64,000 nucleotides of DNA from Bradysia coprophila (GCF_014529535.1 NW_023503409.1:2976390-3040389), one strand, 5' to 3'. Shown: positions 48,856 through 63,800, counted from the stretch's first letter. Numbers and translations: made by a program. Notes: generated by a model not told the origin, from the sequence alone.

Positions 48856-51474
48856 ATTTCTAAAAATAATCGTCATCAATTAGATGACAAAAAGACCCCT
48901 GACACTCAGTAAACTGACATCCATTAAACTAGAAGACAAACTCATTTCCCTGATAATATTGTACAATAGTGACCTTCCGTGTTTAGACTAGACACACGTT
49001 TATTCAACACGACCTTGCGTGAAGAATATTATCATTGAATCGCATCACAATCCGAACTACAAACTTTGTTTACAATGTTCTCTACCACCAGATCTAATAT
49101 AAAATCTGTGATGAAAAACATATTTCTATTCCAACGTCAGATACAGCACACGTGAGCGAAGGCTACGTATTGCTGTTAACTGATCATACTATTGTTTATT
49201 GAACGATATGAATGAATAATGATTGCGTACAAGTTTGTTATTTAAGTAATGAGCAATTGATTAAAATGTTGCCTTTAGTTCGTTGTTTGCAGATGTGCTT
49301 CATGTGTTCGAATTTTGGGCAGATGTGTCATTGACGTTGCGTATTCAATAAAATAAGTGACGCCAGTCAAACATTCTGTCCGTGTTGATGTAACTTTTCA
49401 ATCATAGGAAAAGCATTACAGAAAATAAGATGAAAACGTTTTTGAGATGGAATTTTATTTTTATTTTTTGAATATGTTGGCTACCAGTTGTTTCTGTTTT
49501 GAGCAAAGATGAGGACTACTTGGAGTTTACCTCATGTGTTTGTTTATCTACTATTCAGTGTTCGAATAACGGTCTGTGTAAGTGTATACATTATAAATGG
49601 TTAATTCAATATCCTAGTCGATATCATGAAAACATCTCACTTTCTACATCTGTTACGGAAAGGTCAGTTGTGAAGAAATTCTCCTTTGACATTTTTTTTT
49701 CTTTTGCACTGCTTCATATCTTTAAACGAATTTCTACAGCAATACCAGTTCAGTTAGTTGGACAATACTATGGAAGCACTTTTTTGTGTTGTAAAATAAG
49801 TCACATTTTTTATCGAATACGTTGAAGAAACAGAAACACCTGCTGGTACGTAAATGATTTTTTTTGTTGCTGTTAAACATTCCTGCATTTTAATTGCGTT
49901 GGGGGTAATTAAAACGTAAAACAAATTTTAACCGAGTGTGACGAATCTTTCAGCTTTGTTGCTGTTTCCTAGCTTGTCTTCGTTTAAATCATTCCCGTAA
50001 AGAAATTTTTATTGACGAGAGTGGTATTAGTATACAATACTTTATGTAATTTCAGTACAGTAAAATGTTCGTCTGATTTATTTAATTTTTTCCAGATGAC
50101 ATGCTTTTATTACATACTTTTTTTGAGGAAAGCAATCTGCTTTAATGATATGGCATGGCCTGTATATCAAATTTCATTTTATGATCGTTTGCTATTTCAT
50201 ATTTTCAATCTTTGCTGAAGTAAATCTAATTCAATTAAGTTTGCTCTAGCTAATATTCAAATACTTGATAGTGTATTACATTCCTTTAGAAGATAGAAAT
50301 CAATGCCAACAAAGTACCAAAACGACTCCTCTTCTTATAAGTGATTGAAGACTTGAGTCTTGATCTAGACTTAAAAACGATCAAACGTTTAGTAAATTAC
50401 TGTTATTATCAGGTCTGCTTTCGACCTCATTTCCATGATCATTGAAACACAATTTGAATTTGATTCGTTTCTGTAAAAAAAAACAAAAACAATTGGTGTG
50501 CCAGGAGTGCTAACTTAACGTTCATAGCTCTCACGCTGTAAATTTTGACAATTTCAAATTAAACTGACAAAATTCAACCTAGTTTCGAACACGACAATAA
50601 CAAACAGTTTACCGTCCCACATTGGTCTCGCATTGTTTTGACTTGGACGAACAAGCGTAAATAAAGGCAATTGAACTGACATAACTGACTATTAAAATAA
50701 TAAAAAAAAAGTTCTAAGAATAAAGTAACGATTTCGTACATTTTTTTTGTTTGTTTTAAATTCTTTTCCGGACCGAAATCTTCAAACTTAAGTACAAATA
50801 CAATCGACCGACAGCAAAAAATTATGAAACATTATTGCATGAAAGAGTCGAGACTCTTATCTTTCTAATACCTTTTCAATGTAGCATAGCTAAATTAGAT
50901 AAAAAACCTCTTTATAAATTATAACAAATTATAATTCAGTCAGCTTATTATGATCACTTACGAACACAAATCCTACACTGCAAAAAAAAAAACGAACATC
51001 AACAACGACGTAAATTACCTGAGATCACGCTATAAATTGAGCTTATTAAAAACACAAGCTAACATTAATTCAATTTTCTCAGGTTGACACCGTGATTGTA
51101 CCTCGAGTCAAATCAAGTCAAATCACATCAAAAATGAAATTAAAATGTGGTTGAGTTATGCATTTCTAATCATTTCTATGGCAACGTCGAATCGAAATTT
51201 CAGCGAATTTATTATAGAAAATTGTAGTGAATTATCGAAGGGTAAACGACCCAGCTAAATTCTGTCACAGGGAAAAGTAAATACTAGCGGAATACGGGTC
51301 GATTTCAATGGTCAAGATTCAGTTTAGGAGAGAAACGTCTCGAGGATCTTGAAAATTTTCTTGAATTTCTCCAATTTCTTTTTTTCTAGATGTTCATGAA
51401 ATTTTTCATAAAAATTCCAAGAGAGGCTTCGATAGGAAGTACGAAAAATTACAATCTGAATTCATTTCAGGTTA
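48856..51474. other. AT-rich non-coding stretch
   Basis: One 108-codon open frame at 49499-49825 (+, TTG first codon) has no recognisable domain or splice context. No gene supported. Confidence 0.4.
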
Positions 51475-52319
51475 TATCTGGGTGATTACTAAGCAAGGAA
51501 TCTGTCATTTAAGCAGCACATCGATCATGTGATGAAAATGATACGTCCGTTTATCCCACTGATGTGGAAAAGAGGCAAATATGTCCCTATTGAAAAGCGA
51601 AAACAACTTTACTTCGCGTATGTACAGAGCCACATTGCATATATGCTGCCGATATATAGTGCCGGATCCAAAGCAAAATTGAATCGGCTGCAGAGACTAC
51701 AGAATCGTTGCATTAAGGCGCTGTATCGTTTACCACATCTGACGCGGTCAACGTATCTTTACTCAATGAGTTTTCTACCTGTTGAAAAACTTGCTGTCGT
51801 CGAAAGGGTGGCTCAACTCCACAAGATCGTGAATGGACTAACTAAGCACAATTTCACAATTCGACACAATCGCGATGTTCATTCCCATCATACTCGCTAT
51901 GCGGACAACTTAAGATGCCCCGACTATCATCCAATCTTGAAACAAGCCACGCATGAATACAACAGCCTCTGTAATAACCTTCGAAGTTTGAAGTGTATAA
52001 AAACTTTCAGGTCTAAGTTGAAGATCGAAGTGATGAAAGATGCCAGTGATTATAATGTGATATCGCCTTACTTTTACTTGAATTGAGATGTGCAATTTGA
52101 ACTTATTTATTTATCTGACTCTGTGATATAGCCTAACGCTTAGACAAAGATTTGATTTCTAATCGCTGAACTAAAATTTCTTAGACCAAGTTTTCGATGA
52201 AAATGTATTTGTATTTATCTGTAAGATTAATTTATGATTGTTTCGCATATACTTATAGTATTCCCCACATTATAATAAAGGAATGATAAAATAAATGAAT
52301 TAAAAAAAAAAAAAAAAAG
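51475..52319 (+). mobile_element. 5'-truncated Jockey/CR1-type LINE with poly-A tail
   Basis: A frame from 51475 to the TGA at 52084-52086 encodes the C-terminal part of a non-LTR reverse transcriptase. It starts at the YLG-x(8)-LSFKQHI block that follows the RT fingers/palm and continues with the thumb-like LNRLQRLQNRCIKALYRLP segment. An in-frame TAA at 51490-51492 interrupts it. The catalytic YADD region and the endonuclease are missing, so the copy is dead. It ends with an AATAAA-rich 3' UTR and a 16-17-nt A tract at about 52303-52318, the signature of target-primed insertion. No clear target-site duplication. Confidence 0.88.
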
Positions 52320-55300
52320 GAAGATATAAGTTAGCAAAAGCAAAACGAATCCTCTAAAGGCCGAATTGTGTTTCATGCATTATTAGACTTATTCTTCGAA
52401 ATTCCCAAAATATTGGAAGATCATTTATGAAAATAATTTAAGTAAATATGTAACGTCACTAGCCGTGTTGAACGACGTACTCGTTCAATGCTTTTAGATA
52501 CATCACACTTCAAATTATCCGAAATGACAAATCCACTTAGAAGTATGAGATTAATGGTTTGCGTGGCCTGAGGCAATTGAGGAAAATGTATAACATTGTG
52601 GTCTATCATCGTAGAAAAAAGTTATGTTTCGAGGTATAACTCTTTTCTCGTCGTATATGCAGTTGTACATGGTGTATATATACCGATAAAACCATTATAA
52701 CAAGAATAAAACCACATCAAGTACGTAAAAATGTCACTCTAACAATTAATATTATTACTTCATTAATAATTAACGTTGCGATAAAAACCAGTAATTTTAA
52801 CAACATGTACGAGGAAAAATTAATAAATTTTCTTATGTTACATGGGCATAAAATTTTGTCTCTTAAGAAACCGCAAAACTTTATTTCCATAATACGTGAA
52901 AGGCGAAAGTGTTTTGATGATATGTATACATATGTATAATCTCATAAAATGTTCAACAACGAATGATCGAATCAACGGATACCAATATTATACTCGTACA
53001 CACTTCATTTAAGTGTATAATGCGCCAAACCTCTTTATGCGAATGCTTTCAGAAAACAAAATTTTATTTAAATTCTCTCCAACGCTGTACGAAAACAGTC
53101 AGGGTCATTGTCATTACGAATTCCAAAACATTTAATAAAATATTTTTTTTAATTATTTTCTTTCGTTTTTTTTAAATATTAATTTGATCACAGTAATTTA
53201 TGGTCAATTTAATGGTGTTTTATGTACAGATTGAAATGTATGTGCGGTTTTAAAGCGACAAGAATTCATAAATAAAATTTGTTGTTCTTGTTTCATAATT
53301 TATTTTTTTTGGGTGATAGTTTCACATGGTGATTGTTGATAATAAAACGTAATTAAATCATTGGAATTTCTTATGTCTATAAACAAAACGAAAGAAAAAT
53401 TGACTGCAAGTGAATGAAGGAAGTTGATTGAATTGAAATGCTGTTCACATTGTATATTTGTTTATGAACTTTGAGCGTTTATTTCGTGCATCAGAGGTGA
53501 AACGATTGAATTCTTTTTTCTCCTGTCCTAATGTGGTATTTGGAGATTGCGTAAACGATCTGTAAGAGTATACGTATAGAGTAATAGAGCTATAGACATA
53601 TTAAAAGTTAGAAATAGCAATACAAAACATGGTTTGCATTGTTTGGGAAGGAATTCACCATCTTTAGCAACATCTAAGCACTGCACATCTTTCTCGTATT
53701 TATTTATATCAACGGTTTCTTACAACAAACAATTTTATTTTAAACAACCCAGCAAATTCCTGGAGACTAGACCTATAACTTTGATGCAGAAAGAAGAATC
53801 CAATTTTCACATGTGGCCGATAGAACTAACATTTCGAGATTTTTAAAACAACGTTCGTCTTCAAATAAATATTTTTTAGGAAAACAATTAAGTCGCTCTA
53901 CAACTTTCGATTCATTTATTTTTTACTGACTCATTTGTACGGGCCATAAACATTTTAGAAAAATTCTGTCACTTTGTAAATCAATCAAAGAAAACTACTA
54001 ATTTTACGCAGAGAAAGCATCGAGTTAACGATATTACATTCTTAATTAGAGCATTAGATTTGTCACTCTTGAGAGCATTGTGCTGTGAAATTGTAACATC
54101 CGGACAGCGATCACAGAATTTGAGTTCATCGTCACAATTTATATGCGTTTTGATGAAAGTGCATGCAGGCAGTTCGTTTTTATTTTAACTAATCACAGTG
54201 AGATATATATATTTAGCGACGCTGCAAGAATTCCAAATGAACATTCGAAATAAAAATAAAAATTCACTCGGACAGTTAAACAAATAGATTCGGACGTTTT
54301 TTTTTTGTTTCATTTTCTGTGAAAGTGTTGACGGAAAAGACAACTGAACATCAGACTATTTTAATGAAAATGACTAGTCAGACATGAGAGCAAGAGCTAG
54401 TCGAATGCCAACATTTATTTTCCATTGCACACCAGTAGCGAAAATGAAATTTATCTCATTGTATGATTCCTTGAAATAGAATTAATTTTCCTGCAATACG
54501 TTCAAATTCGCCATCAATCTGATCGTGATCACATATCAGATATAAATAATTGAAAACTGAACTATAAAGTGTTACAAACGGATGGGCAGATCTCATGTAC
54601 TGTGCACTAGAAATGTATTATAAATAGACGAAATAACGAAAATCAAATTGAATAGTTTGCCTTTCCGTCAACAATGTTCCATTCAAGAATTGATAGAAAC
54701 TTATAGTTAAAATGAAAACTTTTTTTTGTTGTTGTATGTTAATTCTATTTTTGGTTTGTTGATCGTGATGCCTGCCATTGGTTTTTTTTGTCGATCGGAT
54801 GGGTTTATTTTGAAATTAAAAGTATTAAATGTTTTCTTTGTGTTGTTATGCAGTAATATACAATCATCAATTCTTGAGAAATAATATTTTTAATTAAAAT
54901 GTTTCTGGTTTTGGAAAAGAAACCATTTTATAAGAAAAAATTGTTTTATTTGAAGAGTACGGAAAACGAAACACAACGACTCGAATGAATGCACTGAAAA
55001 TCTATTCTATTATGCCGTTTAATTTAAAACAATATCAATTCAACACAGTATTATGTCAATTATGAGACGATGGATTGTTATTTTCCATTGTAGGCAACAC
55101 TGAACCAATTCATTTTCTGCAATAAAATTTAATTTCATTGTGAAGAGTGACGGCAACAGATTTATGGTGTAATAAAAGTGTACTGATTACAATTCAAATA
55201 AATTCGATTTAGTGTCGGTTTTTTTTTTCTCTCTTGAAATCAAGAGCCAAAATTCCATTTTTCAATGGATCACTTTCGCTGTATAGTTCAAGTGTTCTGA

Positions 55301-56549
55301 TTTGGCAATTCTATCAATCAATTCCTTGCAATTAAATAAATTATGATCGGCGTAAATTCCGCTTTAAGAGCTGGTATAGAAAGTCTAAAATAAAAGCGAA
55401 ATAATTTAAGTACACAGAGGGACCATTTGTCTATGATATATCTAAAAATGTATATTTGTCTATTGAACTATTCGATCAATAAGTCAAAGATCACGATGTG
55501 ATCTCGCACACATAATGTCAATGTGAATAAGATTTTAATATCCAGTGGAGACGGAGTTTTTTTGTGTGTTTAATAATTGATTTGATTATTTGTTCCATCA
55601 TTGAAATTGTAAAAAATTTAACTGATCGTTTTACAGAAATGTTCAGCTACGTCAAATGCCATTTTCGGAATTTAATGAACTTTTTATCTATTGATTCAAA
55701 TTCAGACTTTCGAAACACATTTTCAATTGTAATGTAATTGTGACAAGTATTAACCTATAAATCAACATTAATGTTTGGCTTTAGAATGGCTTCTTAATCA
55801 TGTCATCACGAACCTAAAAATAGTAATAAACAGTTCACTCACTAGATTCATCTTATTGGCATGCCTTCGAAAATTTGATAACATCACCGCTTGTTAATAT
55901 ATTTTGTATTGATACCTTGGAATCGAGGGATTTCAAGTCGAAGCAAAAAAAAATGCATTTTAATTATCTGTTTTGCGATGAGTAAGCGTAAACAAGCAAA
56001 TTTATTCAACTCAAATCGATAGATATGTTTGTTCAATGAAATTACTTAACTACAAACGCAACTATTTTAATTGTCAGTATCATCTCATCATCTTTATATC
56101 CGAAGGTCGTTAGGCGTTTAGTGAATCATTAAGAAAGCTACATTCAATAGGTAGCGAATAGAATAAATAATTTTAATGTGTTTTGTCGAAATTTCATGTA
56201 AAACACTGCAGTCTCATAACACGAACCACAAACAATTTACAAATCCCAATATTGATCCGATAAAATTTTAGTGCGAAATATTCGGTTGGTCACAATTTCA
56301 CAGTGTTTACTTTTGTGTGTGAACCAGAACGATTTTTAATTTAATATGAATTCACTTGTGGAAACAGTTACAGAAATTTGTCACAGCCGTGTATTTACTT
56401 TCTGGATTAGAAAGATAAAAACAAAACTTTTTGTTGGAAAAACTGGTTTCATAAAATCGTAAAAATCTTGGAAATTTGTGTATTTAGACAACTCGCTTTA
56501 TTATTCTCAGTTTTTACAAGCAACAACAACACTTACAATGTGATAACAT
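52320..56549. other. AT-rich non-coding stretch between LINE and receptor gene
   Basis: No supported gene or long repeat; poly-T and poly-A tracts are frequent. Confidence 0.4.
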
Positions 56550-57939
56550 TTATTTAAAAAGATTTTTTAGAACAGCAAACAAACTGTACGTTCGATTCAA
56601 CACCTGTAACATATTTGGAGATATGAAATGCAGTAAATTTCTGAATGAAAAACATTCTTACCACCAAAAAACTGTTTAAAGACAAGCTAAACAATTTTCC
56701 ACTGAGCAGAATTCTAGGTTTCTTTGTAAATTCCATAAATACAACGAGCAATTTCTGTAGATAAATGGGAAATTCGGTCCAATTCGATGAATAGGCAGCT
56801 GTTGTTAGATTATTGTTTTTCAGCATTAGTTCCGTACCAAAATAGCACGGCAAAAATATTTCCATGCAAATAGTGGCACAGTAGCATAAATAGAAAATTA
56901 AATTTGCAATATCCTTTCCAGGATCCATCTGAAGGAAATTGTGTTTTTTTTAGAGGAACTGGTAAACGAACTTATCAAATTACCGTAACAATTTGGAATA
57001 CCGTGACACACAAAATTGCACCACTGATGAGAAACTGAATAAAAATGGGAATGGAAAAGATCCTCTCGATTAAATTTTGAAATCTTTGAATAGTAAGAAC
57101 AGATTGAACATGGAGTCATTAATGTGAGAAGAGTTATTTTCCTCGAAATTAACCAAACCTTGCAATCTTCGTATACGTTTGTATGCAATCAATCCGAAAT
57201 GACCGTTTAATTTCAAAAATATCGATAGCGGTCATCTTGTGTCCTAGCGTCTCTAATCTATTTGCCAGAATATCCAAATGGGAACCAGCTACGATCATCA
57301 AGTACATAGCGTATGCTTCCATTAATATAATTGAATGCGACACAAAAATTATTCCAATGAATTGGTAAATGAAAACCACAAAATAAGAAGTTGTATCGTT
57401 TCGCCAATCAATCGGATACCAACCGGGATATCTGGAATCGATTTGATTTCTTTGATTTTTCTTTTCAATTGAATAATTTTAAACAATTTTTACGGTAGTG
57501 ATGGCTCCGATAAAAAGTAAGGCGATACACAAGAGAAGAATACGGACAATCCAGCCATCAATAACTGAAAGTTCAGAATTCTGGTAAATAATAATTGTCT
57601 TCTTTGGTACAATTCCATTTCCACGGAGTTTATAAATTTAAATTCTTTGATATCAACCAGCATTTGATGTAATTCTGTATTGTAAAAAGCGAAATTGATT
57701 GCTTTGGCGAACAGTGCTACTTCACTCAGACAAATGAACAGTTCTTTAGTGATAAGACTGACTTCGGTTAGAAAGTAGAAATTTATCAATTTGAAGCTGG
57801 TGTAAATGAAAGTGAAAATTATTTGAAAGATGATCGCATAGATAGTGTATGGAAGGTAGTATCGGTATTTCGGCCAAAGACCGCAAATTTTAAGAAATAT
57901 TAGAACTCCTTCGATAGCCTTTGCCGAATTTCGAATCAT
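56550..57939 (-). CDS. Insect odorant receptor (7tm_6 family)
   Basis: Five exons, minus strand: 57939-57494, 57431-57159, 57083-56984, 56928-56662 and 56603-56550; all GT-AG with consistent phases; 379 aa, usual for the family. Multiple hydrophobic segments are visible. Family hallmarks: a WPKYR-type N-terminus, the central IFSIPIFIQFLISGAILC block, CMEIFLPCYFGTEL, and the short last exon ending RTYSLFAVLKNLFK, the typical OR C-terminus. Family knowledge: ligand-binding subunit of the heteromeric Orco ion channel in sensory-neuron dendrites; receptors have an intracellular N-terminus. The ligand cannot be predicted. An AATAAA overlaps the stop codon (56549-56554), so the 3' UTR may be very short or use another signal. 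Confidence 0.93.
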
Positions 57940-60463
57940 GCTGAATGATTAACAGAAATGAATATTTTTAAATTTATAGAACTTGATCGAAGGAATGCTC
58001 AATTGATACTGAATCGACAAAGTCAACAGTTCTGGTTATTTTCATTTAAAATTTCAAATTATTTCAGATGGTAATAGGTCTCACCTATCACACATTGACC
58101 TAAAATTAAAAAGACAAAAACTCTTACAGACATAATCGGTGTAAAATGTTGTTCATAATTTATTTTACTCGAGAATTGTGAACATGGGTGTTCTGTTCAC
58201 GTTCAAGGCTTTTATTTTTAAATGAAAATTTTCGAATATCAATTGCGTCACTTGTTTAGATTTTAGATACCCGCACAAACTCAACTGCTATAATAGTAGA
58301 AGGACTTCAATGAGCGAATATTAACAAATATTTAGCAAACATTTTTGATCTCATGATATCCTAATGTCGTGAATTAGCACCATCAGATGAGATTTAATAT
58401 TTAAAATTGTAGGCGTTCATATGCAACAAATGGTCGAGAGAAGTTACACTCTTAATTAATATTCACAACACTACAACAGTTCTGTACTAATAAGACCAAA
58501 TAATTGCATCAATTAACTCACTAATAATTCGGAAAAACGGTTACTCCTCATTCCAATTAATAAAATATTTGATATCTTCCTCTAGGTCGTGAGGCAGATT
58601 GAATTATTCAAGCTACAAATCATTGCAGACAATGAAAGGTGTCAGATAGACGTTATTACCAGCGATTTGTAACAGTGTAATTGTCGTTTCTGATCTACAA
58701 AGCAGACAATCGACCTAAACTAGTGAACAGTCCATAAACGTATAGTCAAGGCATAATTGTCAATTCGTGAAGCGATCATAAAAGATTGTTCCTTTGAAAA
58801 TATTGCAGAATAACGGCGCTCTAAAATCGTCTTAGAGAAATTGAGAGTATTCAGGTCAGTTTTGTTTTTAAATGAATTAGTTGACTATGCTAATGAACCA
58901 AAAATTATTCGAAATGACCAAAGGCATAGTTTACAGTCAAACAATGTAAATGATTTATTATTCAAGCATCAAAATATCATACATCACGAATCAGTTAATA
59001 ATGCCCTGCTCGATATTTTAAATACACTCAGAGACACTCCGTGTTATTCCATTTGATACAACACAACCCATTAACCATTAATACATTTATAATACAAATC
59101 AAAGTCAATTTCTTAATTCATTTCGAGAAAGAAAAAAAAAAATATCCGCAGAATGACCTTTTACCAATAAAACCCAAACAATATTTATATTCTCGTACAA
59201 TATAATTCATTGTTATGTTGCTCAAGATCAGTATTCAATATTTATACAGTACGGATATTTGCGTGTAATTTTGTTGGTTCTTAAACGAAAAGTCAATTAA
59301 AAAACAAAAACAAATAAAACATTAATTTTTCAATTTAGGATCAAATTAACACTAAAACATAAACATAACATTTTACATTAATTTTTTTTTCTGTACATTT
59401 TAAATAAAATAAATTGAAAATGTTATGAACGAAATAGAAGTGAAGAGGGAAAAAAACTGGAGTGAAAAACAATGTGAAATATTGTCGATTTACATAGAAC
59501 TTTGTTATAACTAATATTTACGTTTAACATTTTGTATAAATGCTGGTGTGTTGCTTTTGTTGGCTATAAAATGGATGGAATACCTAGCTAGATATTAATG
59601 TGTAAACCATTTTTAAAGCAAATATTTAACAACATTAATATTCATATTCTTTGTGGAATAATAAATATCATAACATTTATTAAAAATGATATCGCTTCAC
59701 ATTCACTAATTGTGTTAGACTTTTAATATTGTGTTATTGTGTGGTTAATGGAGACATGGTATTAATGTAGAGTATTGAATTAATGGAAAGGAAACTGCAA
59801 CGAAGCACATCTTTATTCAAAAATTGTTGTTTCTTTTTCTTTATTTCTAGATACTAATTGGTGAACAAACTAAAAGTGTATCAAGTTAAAAATAAATGAA
59901 AAAAATTTTAATTATGTAATTAATTATGTTGAGCAAAACGCAGTGGAAGTTAATTGAGTCATTTTAAAATTATTACTCTTTGTGTTGCATTGCGGAGAGT
60001 GAAACAAAGACTACGTACACGATATAAGAAGATGAATTACATTTCTATTGAATAATTGATAGAGTACTACGCTTGCCGGTTAGGTCGACACTGCCGTCGA
60101 TTATTCTTCAGCCGACAGATATCGTTCCTCTTATATTAATTCCTTAATTACTGATCACAGCTCTGGTCCCAGCATGTACATAAGGAGACTTTTGCAATAA
60201 ATATAGGCTCATCATTTCTTTCGTAAAGACAGGCGTCATGATTTCTTGGTGTGAATAAAAACACAAAGCACATGCAAGCATAGATACATACATTAGGGTG
60301 GGTCGTATTTTCATTTTGTTTTTATTTTAAAAGGCCTGGCCCCAGGCTGTACTGAGAATTGACCAAGGAATCCGAAACAGCAAAAAAAAAATATTTTTTC
60401 CCTTGCCTCTGGCTGATTTTGATTTTCGGGGTAGTAGCATGAAATTGCACACATTGATGACTG
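57940..60463. other. AT-rich region upstream of the receptor gene
   Basis: Should include the receptor promoter near 57940-58300. A 71-codon frame at 58841-59056 follows an acceptor-like TATTCAG but has no known relative (see findings). No other feature supported. Confidence 0.4.
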
Positions 60464-60727
60464 ATACCATAAGAAAGTTGTTGACCTTCGCCTTCACTCG
60501 GGCAGGGTAACTATGTCAGTGTTCCCGACTAAGACTTTTCAACAAAAAATTTCTGCTTTATTTGCAAGTATGTCGTGTGAGGTATGTCTGAACAGGTAAT
60601 CTGAGAGAATACATTGCAGAGAAGTTTGTTGAAAACGAGTTGAAAAAACTTGCAGGAGCTCTGTTTTCGAAGCTTAAGGTTGGTTCTGCCCGCGTGAAGG
60701 CGAAGGTCAACAACGTTCTTATGGTAT
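60464..60727. repeat. 42-bp inverted repeat, 180-bp spacer (foldback-like)
   Basis: 60464-60505 is the reverse complement of 60686-60727 with two mismatches; GACCTTCGCCTTCAC is a shared core. The surroundings (about 60300-60830) are GC-richer than the neighbourhood and begin with GGGTGGGTCGTATTTTCA, so a somewhat larger element is likely. Confidence 0.75.
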
Positions 60728-60829
60728 TTCATAGCTGGACTCCTCAGCTATTAACTACAGCTGGCAGGAATGTCTTCTGTTACCAAATGCCCGAGATATC
60801 AGTCAATAATGTGTTGCTAAAGAGGTAAT

Positions 60830-63800
60830 TGCCTTATAGGGAGCTACCGTAACATAAAATTTACATATAACAATTCGTCAAGTGTGAAATTTTTGTAGGA
60901 CACTGAATCCCCTGGTTGCTTCATGTTTACACACTTTTAAACCTACAACACAAGGCTTATTTTATCTATTCACATCTTTCAAATTTGTACCGAATTCCAT
61001 GGAATCACAATCGTTCTTTGGTATAAGTCAGCCGATTGTTTCTATTAAATTAGTCCGTCATGAGAATTGTCCATTGGATTATTGTGGTCGATAGTCCTTG
61101 AATTATCCAAAATGTACTCTTTCTGATTTAGCTACGTAAATGCTGTCTCAATAATTTCACTAAACTATTCCATAAATTCTACCACAATCAAACTTTAAAA
61201 TAGAACGACCGCATTAGTAAAATCTATTGCAATTAGGGTCATTGAAATTTATAGTGTCATTGTATTCATTATAAATGAAAGCAATAAGAGCAAATAAATG
61301 TCTCAAATAAATGTAAATCTGCCACTTTGAAAATTGATTAGATAGATGTAAAATAAATGCCTGATCACACGAATGCGCACATATTTAAACACAATACACA
61401 TGCTCGTCATAATGTAATACACATAAGAGACTTGGAAATGAACTGTAATATCAAATTAATTTAAATAAAGTGAACCATATATTCGATAATAAAATTGACT
61501 TAGGTGTATCTATATATAAAATACACTTTGTGCGCGCATATATATAAGAACCGTACAATCGAGTGAACATTACTGACATTCAAATTGAAATTAAATTCTG
61601 AAAAACGATCCCAGTTTTTTTTTTGTATTCCCATTAAAACGTAATTTGTATACGCTCACTTAACTGAAAAACTACATTTTTTCAATGTTGCCTTTATCTG
61701 GCTACATTTTTTTTAACTGTGCCTCTAGATGCTAGAGCTTTACGCTGAATGAAAACTATTTCATATTTTTATTATACTCTGCGGAGTTTCTGTATCCAAT
61801 GTAAACTAAGACCGGAGATACACACAAAAATGGTTAAATAAAATTTAATTTCAAAACAACCTTGGTTTCAGTATTGTACATTCGTCTAAAATCGATTTTG
61901 AATTCTTATGCCATAAGGAAAAAAAATGGCAAAAATATTATGTGGCCAATTAATGTTCAATTTATTCAATTAAACAATATTCAGCGGTAGATCTATTTTC
62001 GTCTTTTGCTATTCTTTGCTCTCTTAAATGTTTACCAAATAGATTATCATTGCTAGGATTCTGCCATCCATTCGACTTGATGGTGATGATTTATTTAGAT
62101 TGATGATTGCGAGCTAGTTTCGTCTATTATTGACATTGATGAATACTATTGCAAGTATTCATTGAATAGAATCGGAAAATGTTCAATCAGTTTTCGATTA
62201 GTCAATTAAGTTGCAGATCAACACTTGTTGTAACAACTTTGACGTTGAAATAAATAATTAAATTGATTGGCATTACACAATTCCAGCCACACAATTAATA
62301 ACGAAAACGGATTTAATTCTACTGCGGTTGTTGCGGAATTTTGTGTGTTAGAAATCGTATGAGGTAACAGTATAAAGATCATCAAGACATCAAGTGTGTC
62401 TGGCTATATTAATCCTTTATTTCATCCGATTGACTTGTTTAATTAAAAATTCAAATTGCAGCTGCTAGGAAATGAAACACTTTATTTTTTGGAAATGTCT
62501 ACCATTTACGGGCGCACTAAACACTTAACGGTTTTTAGAGAAACATTTTTAAATAAAGTAAAAACATTGATCTTCGTAGCGAGAATTAAGAAGTGCAAAA
62601 CAACTGCTTCAGTTTTAGAATTGCAATCTTCTTCAAGATATCATGATCATCACCTTGAATGACTAGCAGATTGACTTGAGTTACGAAACGGTCTACCAAA
62701 ATTTGTTGATTTGAAAAATGTAGTCGATACATATTCGAAACCAAGAGAAATGAACCTCAGTTCTAAGTTGTAATTACGTGCCGGAACATTTTAGTGCTAC
62801 AGAAATAGGTAGTCATAAAAAAATAGAACAAACCTTCTAATGCGAAACTTTCCACCGAAAACCATATTGATGAGCCACTTCTTGAAGCACGCGATTATAC
62901 AATAAATTGATAATTAAAGTACAAAAGAGAAATGCCGAAAAACCTTAGTCACGGAAACTTCACCGCAGAATAAACTTGCCCAAATTGAAATAAGGTCATC
63001 AAACCTTGTCTATATCTTATAGCAACAGTGTAATTAACTGTAACGAACGTTTTTATGTTAATTAACCGCAGAGGACAACCTTTACACCATATAACGTAAC
63101 ACACAGCACTCTCTTATCTTCACATAGAAATGACAAATTTTTTAACCGAAAATTCGTAAACATATTCAACGTTATGTAGACGGTAGAATAATAAGTATAA
63201 TGTGCACAATAATTAAAAAAAATTATTATTCTAACTGAATTCGAACTGTATTTACTGTGCATGAAAATTGTAATTTATCGAAAAACACCACATCACGTTA
63301 TTACTGTAAAGTGTCTGAAATTCAATTAAATATTCACTTGTTGTGAGAGAGTTTTATGATTATTTAATTTATCGTATGCGTTGTGTTGTATTGTATATAT
63401 GTACAACCAAATGAGCCTCTTATTTGAACTGTATTGAAATTTCTACACTTAATGAGTGACAGCATTAATTGAACCCATTCATAAATAGTTTTAGATAATT
63501 AAGTAAATTAGTTAAACATGGTCAGTTTCGTTGCATAAGGCATCGCAATATCGCATAACCGATCGCCGAAAATATTTTTTTAACAAATTGGCACAACAAT
63601 AATTTTTGCATACAACTCTGTCCTGTAAAAAAATGTTCTTCACTTTCATTTACAAATCATTCCGTTTAACCATAGGACGAAAAATTTTTCCTTTTTATGT
63701 AATTTTCTCTTATTATTTCACATAAATACGGACCAGTTGCGTGTTCTTAAATTTGGACACAAAACCATCATGTCAACTTGCATAATTACAGTTTATTGAT

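Noticed and set aside
49499..49825. 108-codon plus-strand frame
   Set aside because: Non-ATG start, cysteine-rich but without a known pattern, no promoter or splice context.
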